From Candidatus Fermentithermobacillaceae bacterium UBA3951 (GTDB taxonomy: Bacteria > Bacillota > Sulfobacillia > Fermentithermobacillales > Fermentithermobacillaceae), in the NCBI GenBank assembly GCA_002385465.1, contig DGDN01000068.1, positions 1 to 16,790 on the forward strand: 16,790 bases of DNA, in the 5' to 3' direction. The first letter of the stretch is position 1. Every line of letters starts with the position of its first letter. Shown piece after piece: positions 6,387 to 13,898 of the stretch. The position numbers and the translations under genes were made by a program. The notes beneath the pieces are model-generated. The model worked only from the letters and a program-made list of their open reading frames with translations, was not told the origin of the DNA and searched no databases.

Positions 6387-8003
6387 ATGAAGATGTCCTC
6401 TGTGAAATTCGCCTGTAGGATCCGGTTGCACTATATGAGGGCTTTCGCGGTAGTCGTGCTTGCGCTCTCCTCGGTTTTGGGAGCTTTACCCGGCGGCACG
6501 TTTGCTTCTCCCGGGGGCGATCCGTGGTACATCGACGCAGGCAGCCACTGGTCAGGGACATACATAAAGGTCCTCTGGCAAGAAGGCGTCACGGACGGAG
6601 TCGTCTCTCAGTCAAATCCGGGGATAGCCTGGTTTTACCCGGATAATTACACCAGCAGGGCCCAATTTGTTGTGCTCCTCGCTAAGGTCTTCGGACTCCC
6701 GCCGGCCTCTCCCGAGGTCCCTTCCTATCCGGACGTACCGGAAGGCTACAATATGCTCTACGGTAAGCCTGCCTGGCAGCTCATCGAAGGCGCCGTGCTG
6801 GGCGGGATCTCCTTGGTTGAGCCGGGCCTCTACTTCTATCCCGATGACTACACCAAAAGGGAGGACGCCGTAGCCTTTCTCGTAAGGTCACTCGATCTCG
6901 AGCCCTACGCTTATTCCCTCTCCCCTACCGAGGTAACGAACATCCTGAGAAGGTTCAGGGACTGGCAAAACATATCCTCAAACCGGAGGAACGCCATGGC
7001 TTGCGCTGTGCGACTTGGGATAATTGAAGGGTATGAGGATGGGACCGTCAAACCGGGCCGGTTCATGACCCGCGCGGAAGCCGCAACAGTTGTCTACCGT
7101 TCCTGCCTAATCAGGTTTTCGGCGAGGAAGGATAAGTTCTCGCCTGATGGCGACTCGATCGACGACACGGTTGATTTCGATTTCACATACCTCAAGAATC
7201 AGAGCGTTAGGACCTGGCAAGCCGTAATAGCCACCGAATCGTTGTCGCCCGTTTATCATTTCAACCCGTCTGAGGTGCCGGGAGAGCCGCCTTCTTCAGT
7301 AACGTGGGACGGGCGAGACAACGCCGGAAATCCGCTTCCTCGCGGCCTTTATCTATACCAAGCACGGGTTGAAGACGTAAGGGGAAGGATATTCCTCTCC
7401 ATTACAAAGCCACTTTATCTTGAAATCCACTCGCTGGATGCAAGACTCGACCCGGCAGAATGCGTAGACGGCCAAACGCTTACTATTATTGCAAATACCG
7501 TCCCTGAGGCCACCAAAGTAACTGCCGAGTTCGCAGCCGGGCCTATTCGGGATTTCTTCTCTCCTGACGGAGGGCGGACTTGGGTCCTGGAAGTAACGGT
7601 AGGTCCTCCCCTCCCCCTCGGACTCCAGCCTGTTACGGTCTGGGCCGAGTTTCCGGCGACAATGAGGAGCAAGACCCTATATTTCGAGCGCGTCCAGGAG
7701 GCTTGGATCCTTGCCGCCGTTGAGCCGAATCCCGCCTCTTGGGGACAGACTCTGAGGCTGGAAGCCCTCTCGGCACCTTCTGTCGTGGATGTGACGGTGG
7801 CCCTGTTTGGTGAAGACACCAGCCTAAGAAAGACGTCGCAGGCGGCTTGGACAGGCTCTCAGACCGTACCTTTTGCACTCAAAGCAGGATTCTACCCCGC
7901 AGTCTTCACAGGAAGGACGGATACCGGACCGATCTCCGCAACCGTGTGGGTGGAGGTGAGAGACCCAAGTTCAGAAGAGATAGTCTATGTCCTATCCGAG
8001 TGA
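6387..8003 (+). CDS. Exported SLH-repeat protein with FlgD/CHU_C-like Ig domain
   Basis: The protein is 538 residues. It begins with a signal peptide (basic N-terminus, helix AFAVVVLALSSVLGAL, probable cut after TFA at about residue 40). Three S-layer homology repeats follow at about 50-105, 115-175 and 190-240. They carry partial SLH signatures such as FYPDNYTSRAQFVVLLAKVFG and GYEDGTVKPGRFMTRAEAA. From about 250 there is FSPDGDSIDDTVDFDF and WDGRDNAGNPLPRGLYLYQ, typical of the FlgD/CHU_C Ig-like fold. The last 190 residues are beta-rich and unassigned. SLH repeats bind pyruvylated cell-wall polymers, so this should be a wall-anchored surface protein. The ATG at 6387 is chosen because CGGAGG ends 10 bases upstream; an earlier TTG at 6378 has no room for one. 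It is divergent from the pilus operon. Confidence 0.88.
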   Translation: MKMSSVKFACRIRLHYMRAFAVVVLALSSVLGALPGGTFASPGGDPWYIDAGSHWSGTYIKVLWQEGVTDGVVSQSNPGIAWFYPDNYTSRAQFVVLLAKVFGLPPASPEVPSYPDVPEGYNMLYGKPAWQLIEGAVLGGISLVEPGLYFYPDDYTKREDAVAFLVRSLDLEPYAYSLSPTEVTNILRRFRDWQNISSNRRNAMACAVRLGIIEGYEDGTVKPGRFMTRAEAATVVYRSCLIRFSARKDKFSPDGDSIDDTVDFDFTYLKNQSVRTWQAVIATESLSPVYHFNPSEVPGEPPSSVTWDGRDNAGNPLPRGLYLYQARVEDVRGRIFLSITKPLYLEIHSLDARLDPAECVDGQTLTIIANTVPEATKVTAEFAAGPIRDFFSPDGGRTWVLEVTVGPPLPLGLQPVTVWAEFPATMRSKTLYFERVQEAWILAAVEPNPASWGQTLRLEALSAPSVVDVTVALFGEDTSLRKTSQAAWTGSQTVPFALKAGFYPAVFTGRTDTGPISATVWVEVRDPSSEEIVYVLSE

Positions 8004-8857
8004 ACCGGGTTAGAGCTCGACCTGGCTTCGCTGAGTGCCGTGACTATATCCCGGTAAGGCACGAGAAAAGCCCGGTCTTCGATGGGACGGGCGTCCAGTG
8101 CCTCTTGAAGCTTCTTTCCGGCTTCACTGAGCCTGTTCTGTGCCCGGGCGACTTTTCCCGACCAATAGAGTACGTCGGGATTATCGGGGTCGAGCCTGAA
8201 CGCTTCTTCGGTCTCGGCTACCGCGGCATCGAACATTCCCAAGGAGAGGTAACACTCTGCAAGGCCCAACCGGGCCGGTACAAGCCGCGGGGCCTTTCTC
8301 GAAGCCGCTTGATACGCCGAGGCGGCCGCTTGGACATCTCCTTTGGCGCTTAAGACTGTCCCCATGGCCATGTCTCCGAGGGCGCCTTCGCCGGACAGTT
8401 TACCGGTCAAGACGGCTTCCGTGAGCGCCTCATCGTACCTCCCCTGCTTGGTCAAGACGATAGAGAGCAGGAAATGGAGGTATGGATCGTCGGGAAGCTT
8501 TGTCGCTGCTTCTTCAAGAAGCCTCGCGGCCTCAGCCAGGTCGCCTTCTGCGTAGGCCAGGCTTGCCAGGGCGCAATACGCTTGCGGCGTTGCCTTGTTT
8601 GTGGTCACGGCCTTGCGATAACGCTCGTGTGCTTTCTGGTAGTCATGAAACACCCACCTACCGAAAAAGCCCAGGTGCTCGTAGATGATCTCGGGAGCGA
8701 CCAAGAGACCCAACATCCCCCAGAGGACAAGTGCAGCGAAGACTACCCTCCCGTCCACAAATCCTCCGGCCCAAAGGCCTAGTCCCAGGGCAACCAGGAA
8801 CACGGTGACATAGTTCCACCAGTGCCGGAACGAGAAACGTTTTGGTTCTTGGATCAA
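7985..8857 (-). CDS. Membrane-anchored TPR-repeat protein
   Basis: The 290-residue product starts with a short basic stretch, then two membrane helices (YVTVFLVALGLGLWAGG and VVFAALVLWGMLGLLVAP, about 14-52). Four or five tetratricopeptide repeats fill about 70-265 (for example QAYCALASLAYAEGDLAEAA and ARLGLAECYLSLGMFDAAV). TPRs mediate protein contacts. No catalytic domain is visible and the partner is unknown. The start is TTG at 8857, six bases after GGGAGGG; a 45-codon upstream extension is Cys-rich and unlikely. Its last 19 bases overlap the end of the SLH gene on the other strand. TadD is a TPR protein of Tad loci, but TadD is normally a lipoprotein and this is not, so a pilus role is only a guess. 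Confidence 0.8.
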   Translation of the reverse strand: MIQEPKRFSFRHWWNYVTVFLVALGLGLWAGGFVDGRVVFAALVLWGMLGLLVAPEIIYEHLGFFGRWVFHDYQKAHERYRKAVTTNKATPQAYCALASLAYAEGDLAEAARLLEEAATKLPDDPYLHFLLSIVLTKQGRYDEALTEAVLTGKLSGEGALGDMAMGTVLSAKGDVQAAASAYQAASRKAPRLVPARLGLAECYLSLGMFDAAVAETEEAFRLDPDNPDVLYWSGKVARAQNRLSEAGKKLQEALDARPIEDRAFLVPYRDIVTALSEARSSSNPVHSDRT

Positions 8858-8903
8858 CGAATACCCTCCCGTAAGTGAAGCGCGGCATTTCCCATGACAC
8901 GGG

Positions 8904-8959
8904 ATGTCCTGTATATGCACACTGTTGGAACACCCTTGCCACTTATGTCCCGTGTATAT
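8904..8959 (-). repeat. Imperfect direct repeat pair upstream of the TPR gene
   Basis: On the minus strand ATATACACGGGACAT (8945-8959) and ATATACAGGACAT (8904-8916) are identical except for a CG insertion. They are spaced about four helical turns and lie 47-102 bases before the TTG start. An 8-base inverted pair, ACACGGGA (8897-8904) and TCCCGTGT (8948-8955), overlaps them. This could be a paired operator for the TPR gene. I see no convincing -35/-10 nearby. The rest of the gap 8858-9144 holds only the hairpin at 9041-9067. Confidence 0.4.
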
Positions 8960-9040
8960 TGTGCCCAAGAAGCGTGCGTAAGAAGTAAGCAAAGGAGTCT
9001 CCTAAAGAAGTGCGCGAGCGAAGCGCCTCGAAGACGAAAA

Positions 9041-9067
9041 CCGACCCGCCGATCTCGGACGGGCCGG
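9041..9067 (-). terminator. Terminator-like hairpin after thrC
   Basis: CCGACCCGCC and GGACGGGCCGG pair as a GC-rich stem with two mismatches around a short loop. On the minus strand the stem is followed by TTTTCGTCTT, a short interrupted T-run. It lies about 78 bases downstream of the threonine synthase stop, so it probably ends that transcript before the TPR gene. The imperfect stem and broken T-tract make it a moderate candidate. Confidence 0.5.
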
Positions 9068-9144
9068 CTTCTTACCTCTCTTGCCCATGCAATAATCTCA
9101 AGCGCTATCCTGCGGGTTCACCGGCTTATCAACTCACCGGACTG

Positions 9145-10350
9145 TCAGTCGACCAGGCTCCCCGTCTCCAGGAGCTTCGCCTTTTCCTTTAAGAGCTCCG
9201 TGTATTTCATCCCCGCGCCCGTGTTGAGGATGAGGACAGATTCCTCCGAGCTTACGAGACCAGTCTCCCTGAGCTTCTTGGTTGCAGCTACACATGCCGC
9301 GCCTTCAGGACATATGAGGGCTCCCTCGGTCTTTGCCAGGTGACTCCAGGCCGAAAGGATCTCTTCGTCTGTAACCGTGAGCGCAGTACCGCCGGACTTC
9401 CTAACGGCTTCCAGCACGAGGAAGTCACCCAGAGCAGAGGGGACTCTTATCCCCGCAGCAATCGTCTGGGCTCCTTGGAAGAACTCCGCCTTGTCCTTTC
9501 CTTCTTTATAGGCCTTGACGATCGGCGCGCACCCTTCTGCCTGTACGGCGACCATCTTCGGGAGAGGTCCTTTGAGCCACCCCATGTCCTTAAGCTCGTT
9601 GAAAGCCTTCCACATGCCGATTATCCCGACACCTCCACCCGTGGGGTAAAGAACAACATCCGGCAGGTTTCCTTCGAACTGCTCCCAAATCTCAAGACCC
9701 ATGGTCTTCTTACCCTCGATACGGTAAGGCTCTTTGAGCGTTGCCACCTCAAACCATCCGTACTTGGCGCAAGCTTCCCTCACGGCTTTGCCGGCATCTG
9801 AGATAAGACCTTTTACCAGGTAAGTGTCGGCGCCGTAAGCCACGCTTTCGGCTTGGGTCGTCAAGGGAGCATCCTCCGGCATGACTACCACCATCTTGAT
9901 GCCCGCTCTTGAAGTATAAGCCGCCCAAGCAGCGCCGGCATTGCCGGCCGTAGGCATGGCCAACGTCTTAAGACCCAGTTCCTTTGCCCGCCCCACTCCG
10001 ACTGCGGCGCCTCTGGCTTTGAATGTGCCGGTGGGGTTCGTGCCTTCATCCTTAAGGAACAGCTTTTTCAGCCCGTACTCGCCGGCGACCTTGTCCAGTG
10101 AATAGACAGGGGTGCCCCCTTCGCCCAGAGAAAGCATGTTTTCCTCTCGAATTACGGGAAGAAGCTCGCGGTACCGCCAGAGCCCCTCGGGACGTTTCCT
10201 CCACACCTGAGGGGTGACCTCTCCGGCGAGCCGCTCCAGGTCATACCTCACGAGGAGCGGTGTCCCGCACTCGCATAGGTTCTGCGGGCGATACGCGTCA
10301 TAGGTGGTATTGCATTTTGGACAGTAGAGTTCTTTTAGGTACGTAGCCAT
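9145..10350 (-). CDS. thrC: Threonine synthase
   Basis: The 401-residue PLP enzyme converts O-phosphohomoserine to threonine, the last step of threonine synthesis. The N-terminus has a small zinc-ribbon-like module (CPKC at 10-13, CECG at 26-29), found in one class of threonine synthases. Lys111 in NPTGTFKARGA is the PLP Schiff-base lysine. TAGNAGAAWAAY and PTGGGVGIIG form the phosphate and cofactor loops. Length and motifs are complete. The ATG has GGTGA one base upstream and GGGAG about 13 bases upstream, the latter in a small hairpin. It lies 101 bases after ylqF, at the place where rnhB often follows, so it may be an insertion into the conserved cluster order. No other threonine-pathway gene is nearby. 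Confidence 0.93.
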   Translation of the reverse strand: MATYLKELYCPKCNTTYDAYRPQNLCECGTPLLVRYDLERLAGEVTPQVWRKRPEGLWRYRELLPVIREENMLSLGEGGTPVYSLDKVAGEYGLKKLFLKDEGTNPTGTFKARGAAVGVGRAKELGLKTLAMPTAGNAGAAWAAYTSRAGIKMVVVMPEDAPLTTQAESVAYGADTYLVKGLISDAGKAVREACAKYGWFEVATLKEPYRIEGKKTMGLEIWEQFEGNLPDVVLYPTGGGVGIIGMWKAFNELKDMGWLKGPLPKMVAVQAEGCAPIVKAYKEGKDKAEFFQGAQTIAAGIRVPSALGDFLVLEAVRKSGGTALTVTDEEILSAWSHLAKTEGALICPEGAACVAATKKLRETGLVSSEESVLILNTGAGMKYTELLKEKAKLLETGSLVD

Positions 10351-10356
10351 TTCACC

Positions 10357-10374
10357 GGCGTCTCCCAGGACGCC
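10357..10374 (-). promoter_or_regulatory. Small hairpin just upstream of thrC start
   Basis: GGCGTC and GACGCC form a perfect 6-base stem with a 6-base loop (CTGGGA on the minus strand). The 3' arm ends six bases before the thrC ATG. The loop and stem contain GGGAG, the stronger of two possible Shine-Dalgarno elements, so folding could limit ribosome access. No T-box or riboswitch architecture is visible in the 101-base gap. Confidence 0.35.
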
Positions 10375-10451
10375 TCACTCTCCTCTCGTCTTTGTGTTCC
10401 GGATGAATCTTTAGATACAGGTCCCCTTTTTTCCCGCCTTGACTATCACTA

Positions 10452-11258
10452 CTACCCGCCCAACTCACCGGGCGCCTCAAGAGTAAATCGCCCCAGCCTC
10501 CCTTCGCGGAAGTCCTGGATGAACGTCTTGCACGTCCTCTCTATGTCCACCGCTCCTCCCTCGCGGATGAAGCCCCTGGCCCTCCCGTACTCCTCAAGGT
10601 ACTCCTCTTTACCCGTGGGAGCGACCTTTTCCACAAGGTAGCGGGCGACTTCCTCAGGGTCATACCTGTTCTCGGGGATAGCCCAGGCGGCAGCCAATTT
10701 CAGCTGCGCCTCGCCCTTCACCAACGATGTGTCGACCACTCCGGGCGTATCCAGTATCTCAAGGAAACCGCGCCCCTTGAGCCAGTTGCTCGACCGCGTG
10801 AGACCGGGCTTGGCCCCGAAGGGCGCCTTAGTGGTGCCCAAGAGCCGGTTGGCCAGCGATGACTTTCCCACGTTGGGCGGGCCAAACAGCATGATCCTGA
10901 GGGGCCTGTGAAGGAGTACCGAAGGCTTCTTGGCATCGATCTCGGCTTTCATCGCCTTTAGGTGCCTGAGGAGCCCGGAGAGCCCGTCGCCTCTCTTACA
11001 GTTTACCGCAAAAGCCGGACTTCCCTGGGAGGCGAAAAACTCCGTCCACTCCGAAGTCGCTTCCGGGTCGGCCAAGTCGGGCTTGGTGAGCACATAAATC
11101 CGCCGGCGCTTTGAGAGATACGGTTCAGCCAGCCTTACCGAAGTCAGCGGGATCCGGGCATCCGCCAGAAAGAGAAACACATCCACCAAGTCCAGGGCCT
11201 TTTTGGCAGGCAGACCGGGATGTGTCTTTCTTGACGCCGTTCCTTTGGAACGCGCCAT
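10452..11258 (-). CDS. ylqF: Circularly permuted GTPase YlqF/RbgA (50S assembly)
   Basis: The 268-residue protein has GTPase motifs in permuted order: G4 TKPD (58-61), G5-like NCK (86-88), G1 GPPNVGKSS (126-134), G2 around GLTR (152-155) and G3 DTPG (170-173). The C-terminal helical domain (RYDPEEVARYLVEKV and later) matches YlqF/RbgA, which helps late 50S ribosome assembly in Gram-positive bacteria. The ATG at 11258 overlaps the lepB stop as TAATG. An upstream ATG at 11291 adds 11 residues but lacks a Shine-Dalgarno. The usual N-terminal WFPGHM motif that contacts the ribosome is not seen with either start; PAKKALDLVDVFLFLADARIP follows directly. It could therefore be a divergent relative. 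Confidence 0.88.
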   Translation of the reverse strand: MARSKGTASRKTHPGLPAKKALDLVDVFLFLADARIPLTSVRLAEPYLSKRRRIYVLTKPDLADPEATSEWTEFFASQGSPAFAVNCKRGDGLSGLLRHLKAMKAEIDAKKPSVLLHRPLRIMLFGPPNVGKSSLANRLLGTTKAPFGAKPGLTRSSNWLKGRGFLEILDTPGVVDTSLVKGEAQLKLAAAWAIPENRYDPEEVARYLVEKVAPTGKEEYLEEYGRARGFIREGGAVDIERTCKTFIQDFREGRLGRFTLEAPGELGG

Positions 11259-11761
11259 TACCTTATTGCGCCCATGTCTTTGAGGGGCCATATTATGAAC
11301 ACGGCCTTTCCCTTGACCAGGCTGAGCTTCACCGGACCGAACATGCGGGAGTCCTCGCTGTTGGTCCTGTGGTCACCCAAGACGAATATGCAGTCCTCCG
11401 GTACGGTAATGCTCTTCATCTCGTATAGCCCGGGAAATCTTACGTATGGCTCCTCCTTGAGGAGACCGTTTACGTATAACCTTCCCAGCCTCATCTCAAC
11501 GGTGTCGCCGCCGACTGCTACGCACCGTTTCACGTAGTCCCTCGAAGGGTCGAGCGGGTAGCGGAAAACGACCACATCGCCCCGCTTAGGTTGGGAGAAC
11601 CTGTACGCAAGCTTGTTCACAAGGAGCGACTGAGAATCCCACAAGGTCGGCTCCATAGACGGACCGTCGACAAGAAACCTCTCAATGACGAAGGCCCTCA
11701 CCAAGATTGCTATGAGCAGGGCTATGAGCACGGTTTCCAGGATATCCCGCACTGCGTTCAT
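11258..11761 (-). CDS. lepB: Signal peptidase I
   Basis: The 167-residue type I signal peptidase of Gram-positive size has one N-terminal membrane helix (about 8-25). The nucleophile is Ser35 in GPSMEPTL, and the general base is Lys78 in DYVKRCVAVGGD. Box E is GDHRTNSEDSR (129-139). It removes signal peptides on the outer face of the membrane and would act on the SLH protein encoded nearby. It does not process Flp prepilins, which need a different peptidase. The ATG lies two bases after the rplS stop, and the 3' end overlaps ylqF by one base, so it is embedded in the ribosomal operon. The Shine-Dalgarno is weak, consistent with translational coupling. Confidence 0.95.
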   Translation of the reverse strand: MNAVRDILETVLIALLIAILVRAFVIERFLVDGPSMEPTLWDSQSLLVNKLAYRFSQPKRGDVVVFRYPLDPSRDYVKRCVAVGGDTVEMRLGRLYVNGLLKEEPYVRFPGLYEMKSITVPEDCIFVLGDHRTNSEDSRMFGPVKLSLVKGKAVFIIWPLKDMGAIR

Positions 11762-11763
11762 GG

Positions 11764-12108
11764 TTATCGCTTCTGCTCGGCTATCCTAGCTGACTTCCCC
11801 GACAGGCCTCTCAGGTAGTACAGTTTCGCTCTCCTCACTCGCCCTCTTCGAACTACCTCGATCTTGGCTATCCTGGGCGAATGCACCGGGAAGGTGCGCT
11901 CGACACCTATTCCGTAGGTAACCCTCCTTACCAGGAAGGTCTCTCTCAAGCCACCGCGCTGCCTTGCGATAACGACGCCGTCGAAGACCTGTATCCTTTC
12001 GCGGCCGCCTTCAACGACCCTGTAATGGACCCTCACCCTGTCTCCGGGCGAGAAGTCTGGTATATCCTTCTTCATCTGCGACTCTTCAATGAGTTTCAGA
12101 ACGTCCAC
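11764..12108 (-). CDS. rplS: 50S ribosomal protein L19
   Basis: The protein has 114 residues with the full L19 signature: [56 protein letters not shown] and [18 protein letters not shown]. It sits at the 30S-50S interface. The GTG at 12108 is chosen because AAGGAG lies eight bases upstream. A GTG three codons earlier abuts the AAGGA with no spacing. The Shine-Dalgarno overlaps the trmD stop. The gene is followed two bases later by lepB. Confidence 0.97.
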   Translation of the reverse strand: MDVLKLIEESQMKKDIPDFSPGDRVRVHYRVVEGGRERIQVFDGVVIARQRGGLRETFLVRRVTYGIGVERTFPVHSPRIAKIEVVRRGRVRRAKLYYLRGLSGKSARIAEQKR

Positions 12109-12120
12109 GTTGGTCACTCC

Positions 12121-12876
12121 TTACCACAGATCCTTGCCGTCTACTCTGTCTTCCTCCAAAACTTCCGCCAGAAGGCGCCTTTGTTCGTAAGTGAGGACGG
12201 CGTCACGCAAGAGGTCTTTGCGCCTCTCAAGTGTCCGCCGGAGGGATTCCTTTCGCCTCCATCTCACGATAGCCGCCATGTCACCTTGCCTGAGCACGAG
12301 AGGCACTTCCATCCCGAGAAACTCCTGGGGCCTTGTATACTGGGGTCCTTCCAAGAGCCCGTCCGAGAACGAATCCGACTCAGCAGAGGTCGCATCGCCC
12401 AAGACGCCCGGAAGAAACCTGGAAGTAGCATCCAAGACAGCCATTGCTGCAATCTCCCCTCCGGTTAGGACGAAGTCTCCGATGGAGATCTCGTCGTCCG
12501 AGAATGACCGGATCCTCTCATCAAACCCCTCGTAATGACCTGCGACCAAGACCAGGGGATCGCGTTTCGCGAGGTCCCTTGCCACTTGCGTGGCGAACTT
12601 CCTCCCCTGGGGCGTCATGAGCGCCACATAGGGCTTTGTGCCTGAGTCACGCCTCACCCAGGCCAGGGCCTCGTAAACCGGCTCCGGCTTCAACACCATC
12701 CCCGGCCCACCGCCGTAGGGATAATCGTCAACGGTGCCGTGTTTATCGATTGCGAAATCCCTGATGTTCACCGTCTTAACCTGCAAAAGTCCTGCCTCTT
12801 TGGCCCTTTTCAGTATGCTGGACTGAAGTATGGGCCCAAAGACTTCAGGGAAAAGGGTGAGAATGTAGACCTTCAT
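12121..12876 (-). CDS. trmD: tRNA (guanine-N1)-methyltransferase
   Basis: The 251-residue SPOUT-class methyltransferase makes m1G37 next to the anticodon and so prevents +1 frameshifting. The N-terminus MKVYILTLFPEVF and YPYGGGPGMVLKPEP are diagnostic. The SAM-binding trefoil knot is GHYEGFDERI (113-122) and SIGDFVLTGGE (131-141). The active-site segment is DSFSDGLLEGPQYTRP (168-183), in which Asp172 should be the catalytic acid. The ATG overlaps the ylqD stop (ATGA) and has GGAGAG eight bases upstream. rimM, which usually precedes trmD, is not here. Confidence 0.97.
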   Translation of the reverse strand: MKVYILTLFPEVFGPILQSSILKRAKEAGLLQVKTVNIRDFAIDKHGTVDDYPYGGGPGMVLKPEPVYEALAWVRRDSGTKPYVALMTPQGRKFATQVARDLAKRDPLVLVAGHYEGFDERIRSFSDDEISIGDFVLTGGEIAAMAVLDATSRFLPGVLGDATSAESDSFSDGLLEGPQYTRPQEFLGMEVPLVLRQGDMAAIVRWRRKESLRRTLERRKDLLRDAVLTYEQRRLLAEVLEEDRVDGKDLW

Positions 12877-13310
12877 CGCTCCGGCTCTCCGGCTGCTGGT
12901 TCTCTGGCTGCCACTTCCAGCGTCACAGAACTGCCTTCCCTGATCGCCACAACCCTTCCGTCTTCCAAGACGATCTCGGCCGTCCCGATCTCAGGCCACA
13001 AATCTCCTACCTTCACTTCGTAGAACCCCTGGACCTTGCCCTGGATTACTTCCTGTCCCTCGCTGAGCCTTGCGATGTCTTTGAGCTTCGCCGCCAGGGC
13101 GTCCCTTTGGGCCTCAAGCTCCCGCGCTTTGCGCTCAAGCCCCGCTACCTCGTCGTTCTTTCCAAGAACACGGCGCTTCTCCATCTCCGACAATACACGC
13201 TCCAGCTCTTGTTCCACTTCTCGAATGGCTTTCTGGGTCTCTGCACCGAGCCGGGCGCGCAAGAGAGGTGTCACTTTCGACTTCACGGTCACTGCCCTGG
13301 AGATGAGCAC
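12873..13310 (-). CDS. ylqD: YlqD family protein (coiled coil plus small C-terminal domain)
   Basis: The 145-residue protein starts MLISRAVTVKSKVTP. A long charged coiled coil follows (about 20-85, TQKAIREVEQELERVLSEMEKRR and on). The C-terminal part, EVIQGKVQGFYEVKVGDLWPEIGTAEIVLEDGRVV, is the conserved YlqD end. The function is not established; the gene is conserved between khpA and rimM/trmD in Bacillota. The GTG at 13310 is chosen because its first residues fit the family and GAGGG lies about ten bases upstream. A GTG three codons earlier has only two bases of spacing. I first considered RimM because of the position, but no PRC-barrel or RimM motif is present. Confidence 0.85.
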   Translation of the reverse strand: MLISRAVTVKSKVTPLLRARLGAETQKAIREVEQELERVLSEMEKRRVLGKNDEVAGLERKARELEAQRDALAAKLKDIARLSEGQEVIQGKVQGFYEVKVGDLWPEIGTAEIVLEDGRVVAIREGSSVTLEVAAREPAAGEPER

Positions 13311-13325
13311 CGTCTGCACCGCCCT

Positions 13326-13559
13326 CTATTCAAGGATCTCTACAGTAGCCCTCTTACCTTCTCTGGCCGCGGCAGCCTGGACCAGCGCCCTCACGGCGTG
13401 GATCACTCTGCCTTTGCGACCGATGATCTTTCCCATATCGTCAGGCGAAACCCTGAGTTCGAACACGACCGCTCTCTCGCCCTCAACTTCGTTGACAGTG
13501 ACTTTGTCGGGCTCATCGACGATAGCCTGTGCGATGAATAATACAAGATCACGCAGCAT
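13326..13559 (-). CDS. khpA: KH-domain RNA-binding protein KhpA (YlqC)
   Basis: The 77-residue protein is a single KH domain with the GxxG-type loop GKIIGRKGR at about 43-51 and the following helix VIHAVRALVQAAA. KhpA pairs with KhpB/Jag and binds many RNAs, affecting cell division and envelope functions in Gram-positive bacteria. AAGGAGG stands seven bases before the ATG. The gene lies between rpsP and ylqD, the usual place, and its stop is 15 bases from the ylqD start. Confidence 0.95.
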   Translation of the reverse strand: MLRDLVLFIAQAIVDEPDKVTVNEVEGERAVVFELRVSPDDMGKIIGRKGRVIHAVRALVQAAAAREGKRATVEILE

Positions 13560-13592
13560 ATTAGCCCTCCTTGCGCCTGACGTTATAAACTG

Positions 13593-13862
13593 CTACTTCG
13601 CCTTCTTGGCCGCCCACTTTTCAATCACGCCCGCCCGGGCAAGGATTGTCTTAGCCGTGGGCGTGGGCACGGCTCCACGCTCGAGCCAAAGAAGTGCCCT
13701 TTCTTCCTGCACCTTGTACACCGCAGGATCCTTAGTGGGATCGTAGTAGCCCAACTCCTCGATGGGCTTACCGTCCCTCTGGATCCGGGAATCGGCCACC
13801 ACAATCCGGTACACCGGGGCCTTCTTCGCGCCTATCCGCTTGAGACGGATCTTAACCGCCAA
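13593..13862 (-). CDS. rpsP: 30S ribosomal protein S16
   Basis: The 89-residue protein has the S16 signature [36 protein letters not shown] and the C-terminal [17 protein letters not shown]. It is an assembly protein of the 30S body. The start is TTG, unusual for such a highly expressed gene, with AAAGGAG ten bases upstream. An ATG inside the spacer is out of frame. It lies 36 bases after ffh, with a stem-loop at the end of ffh just upstream. Confidence 0.97.
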   Translation of the reverse strand: MAVKIRLKRIGAKKAPVYRIVVADSRIQRDGKPIEELGYYDPTKDPAVYKVQEERALLWLERGAVPTPTAKTILARAGVIEKWAAKKAK

Positions 13863-13898
13863 CTTGCCGCATCTCCTTTCTCGTCCCTATGTCTTTTC

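Noticed and set aside
9041..9067. Riboswitch or T-box for threonine metabolism
   Set aside because: The hairpin lies downstream of thrC, not in its leader, and no T-box sequence is visible in either place.
12873..13319. RimM, by position between khpA and trmD
   Set aside because: The protein is a coiled coil with a YlqD-type C-terminus and shows no RimM or PRC-barrel motif.
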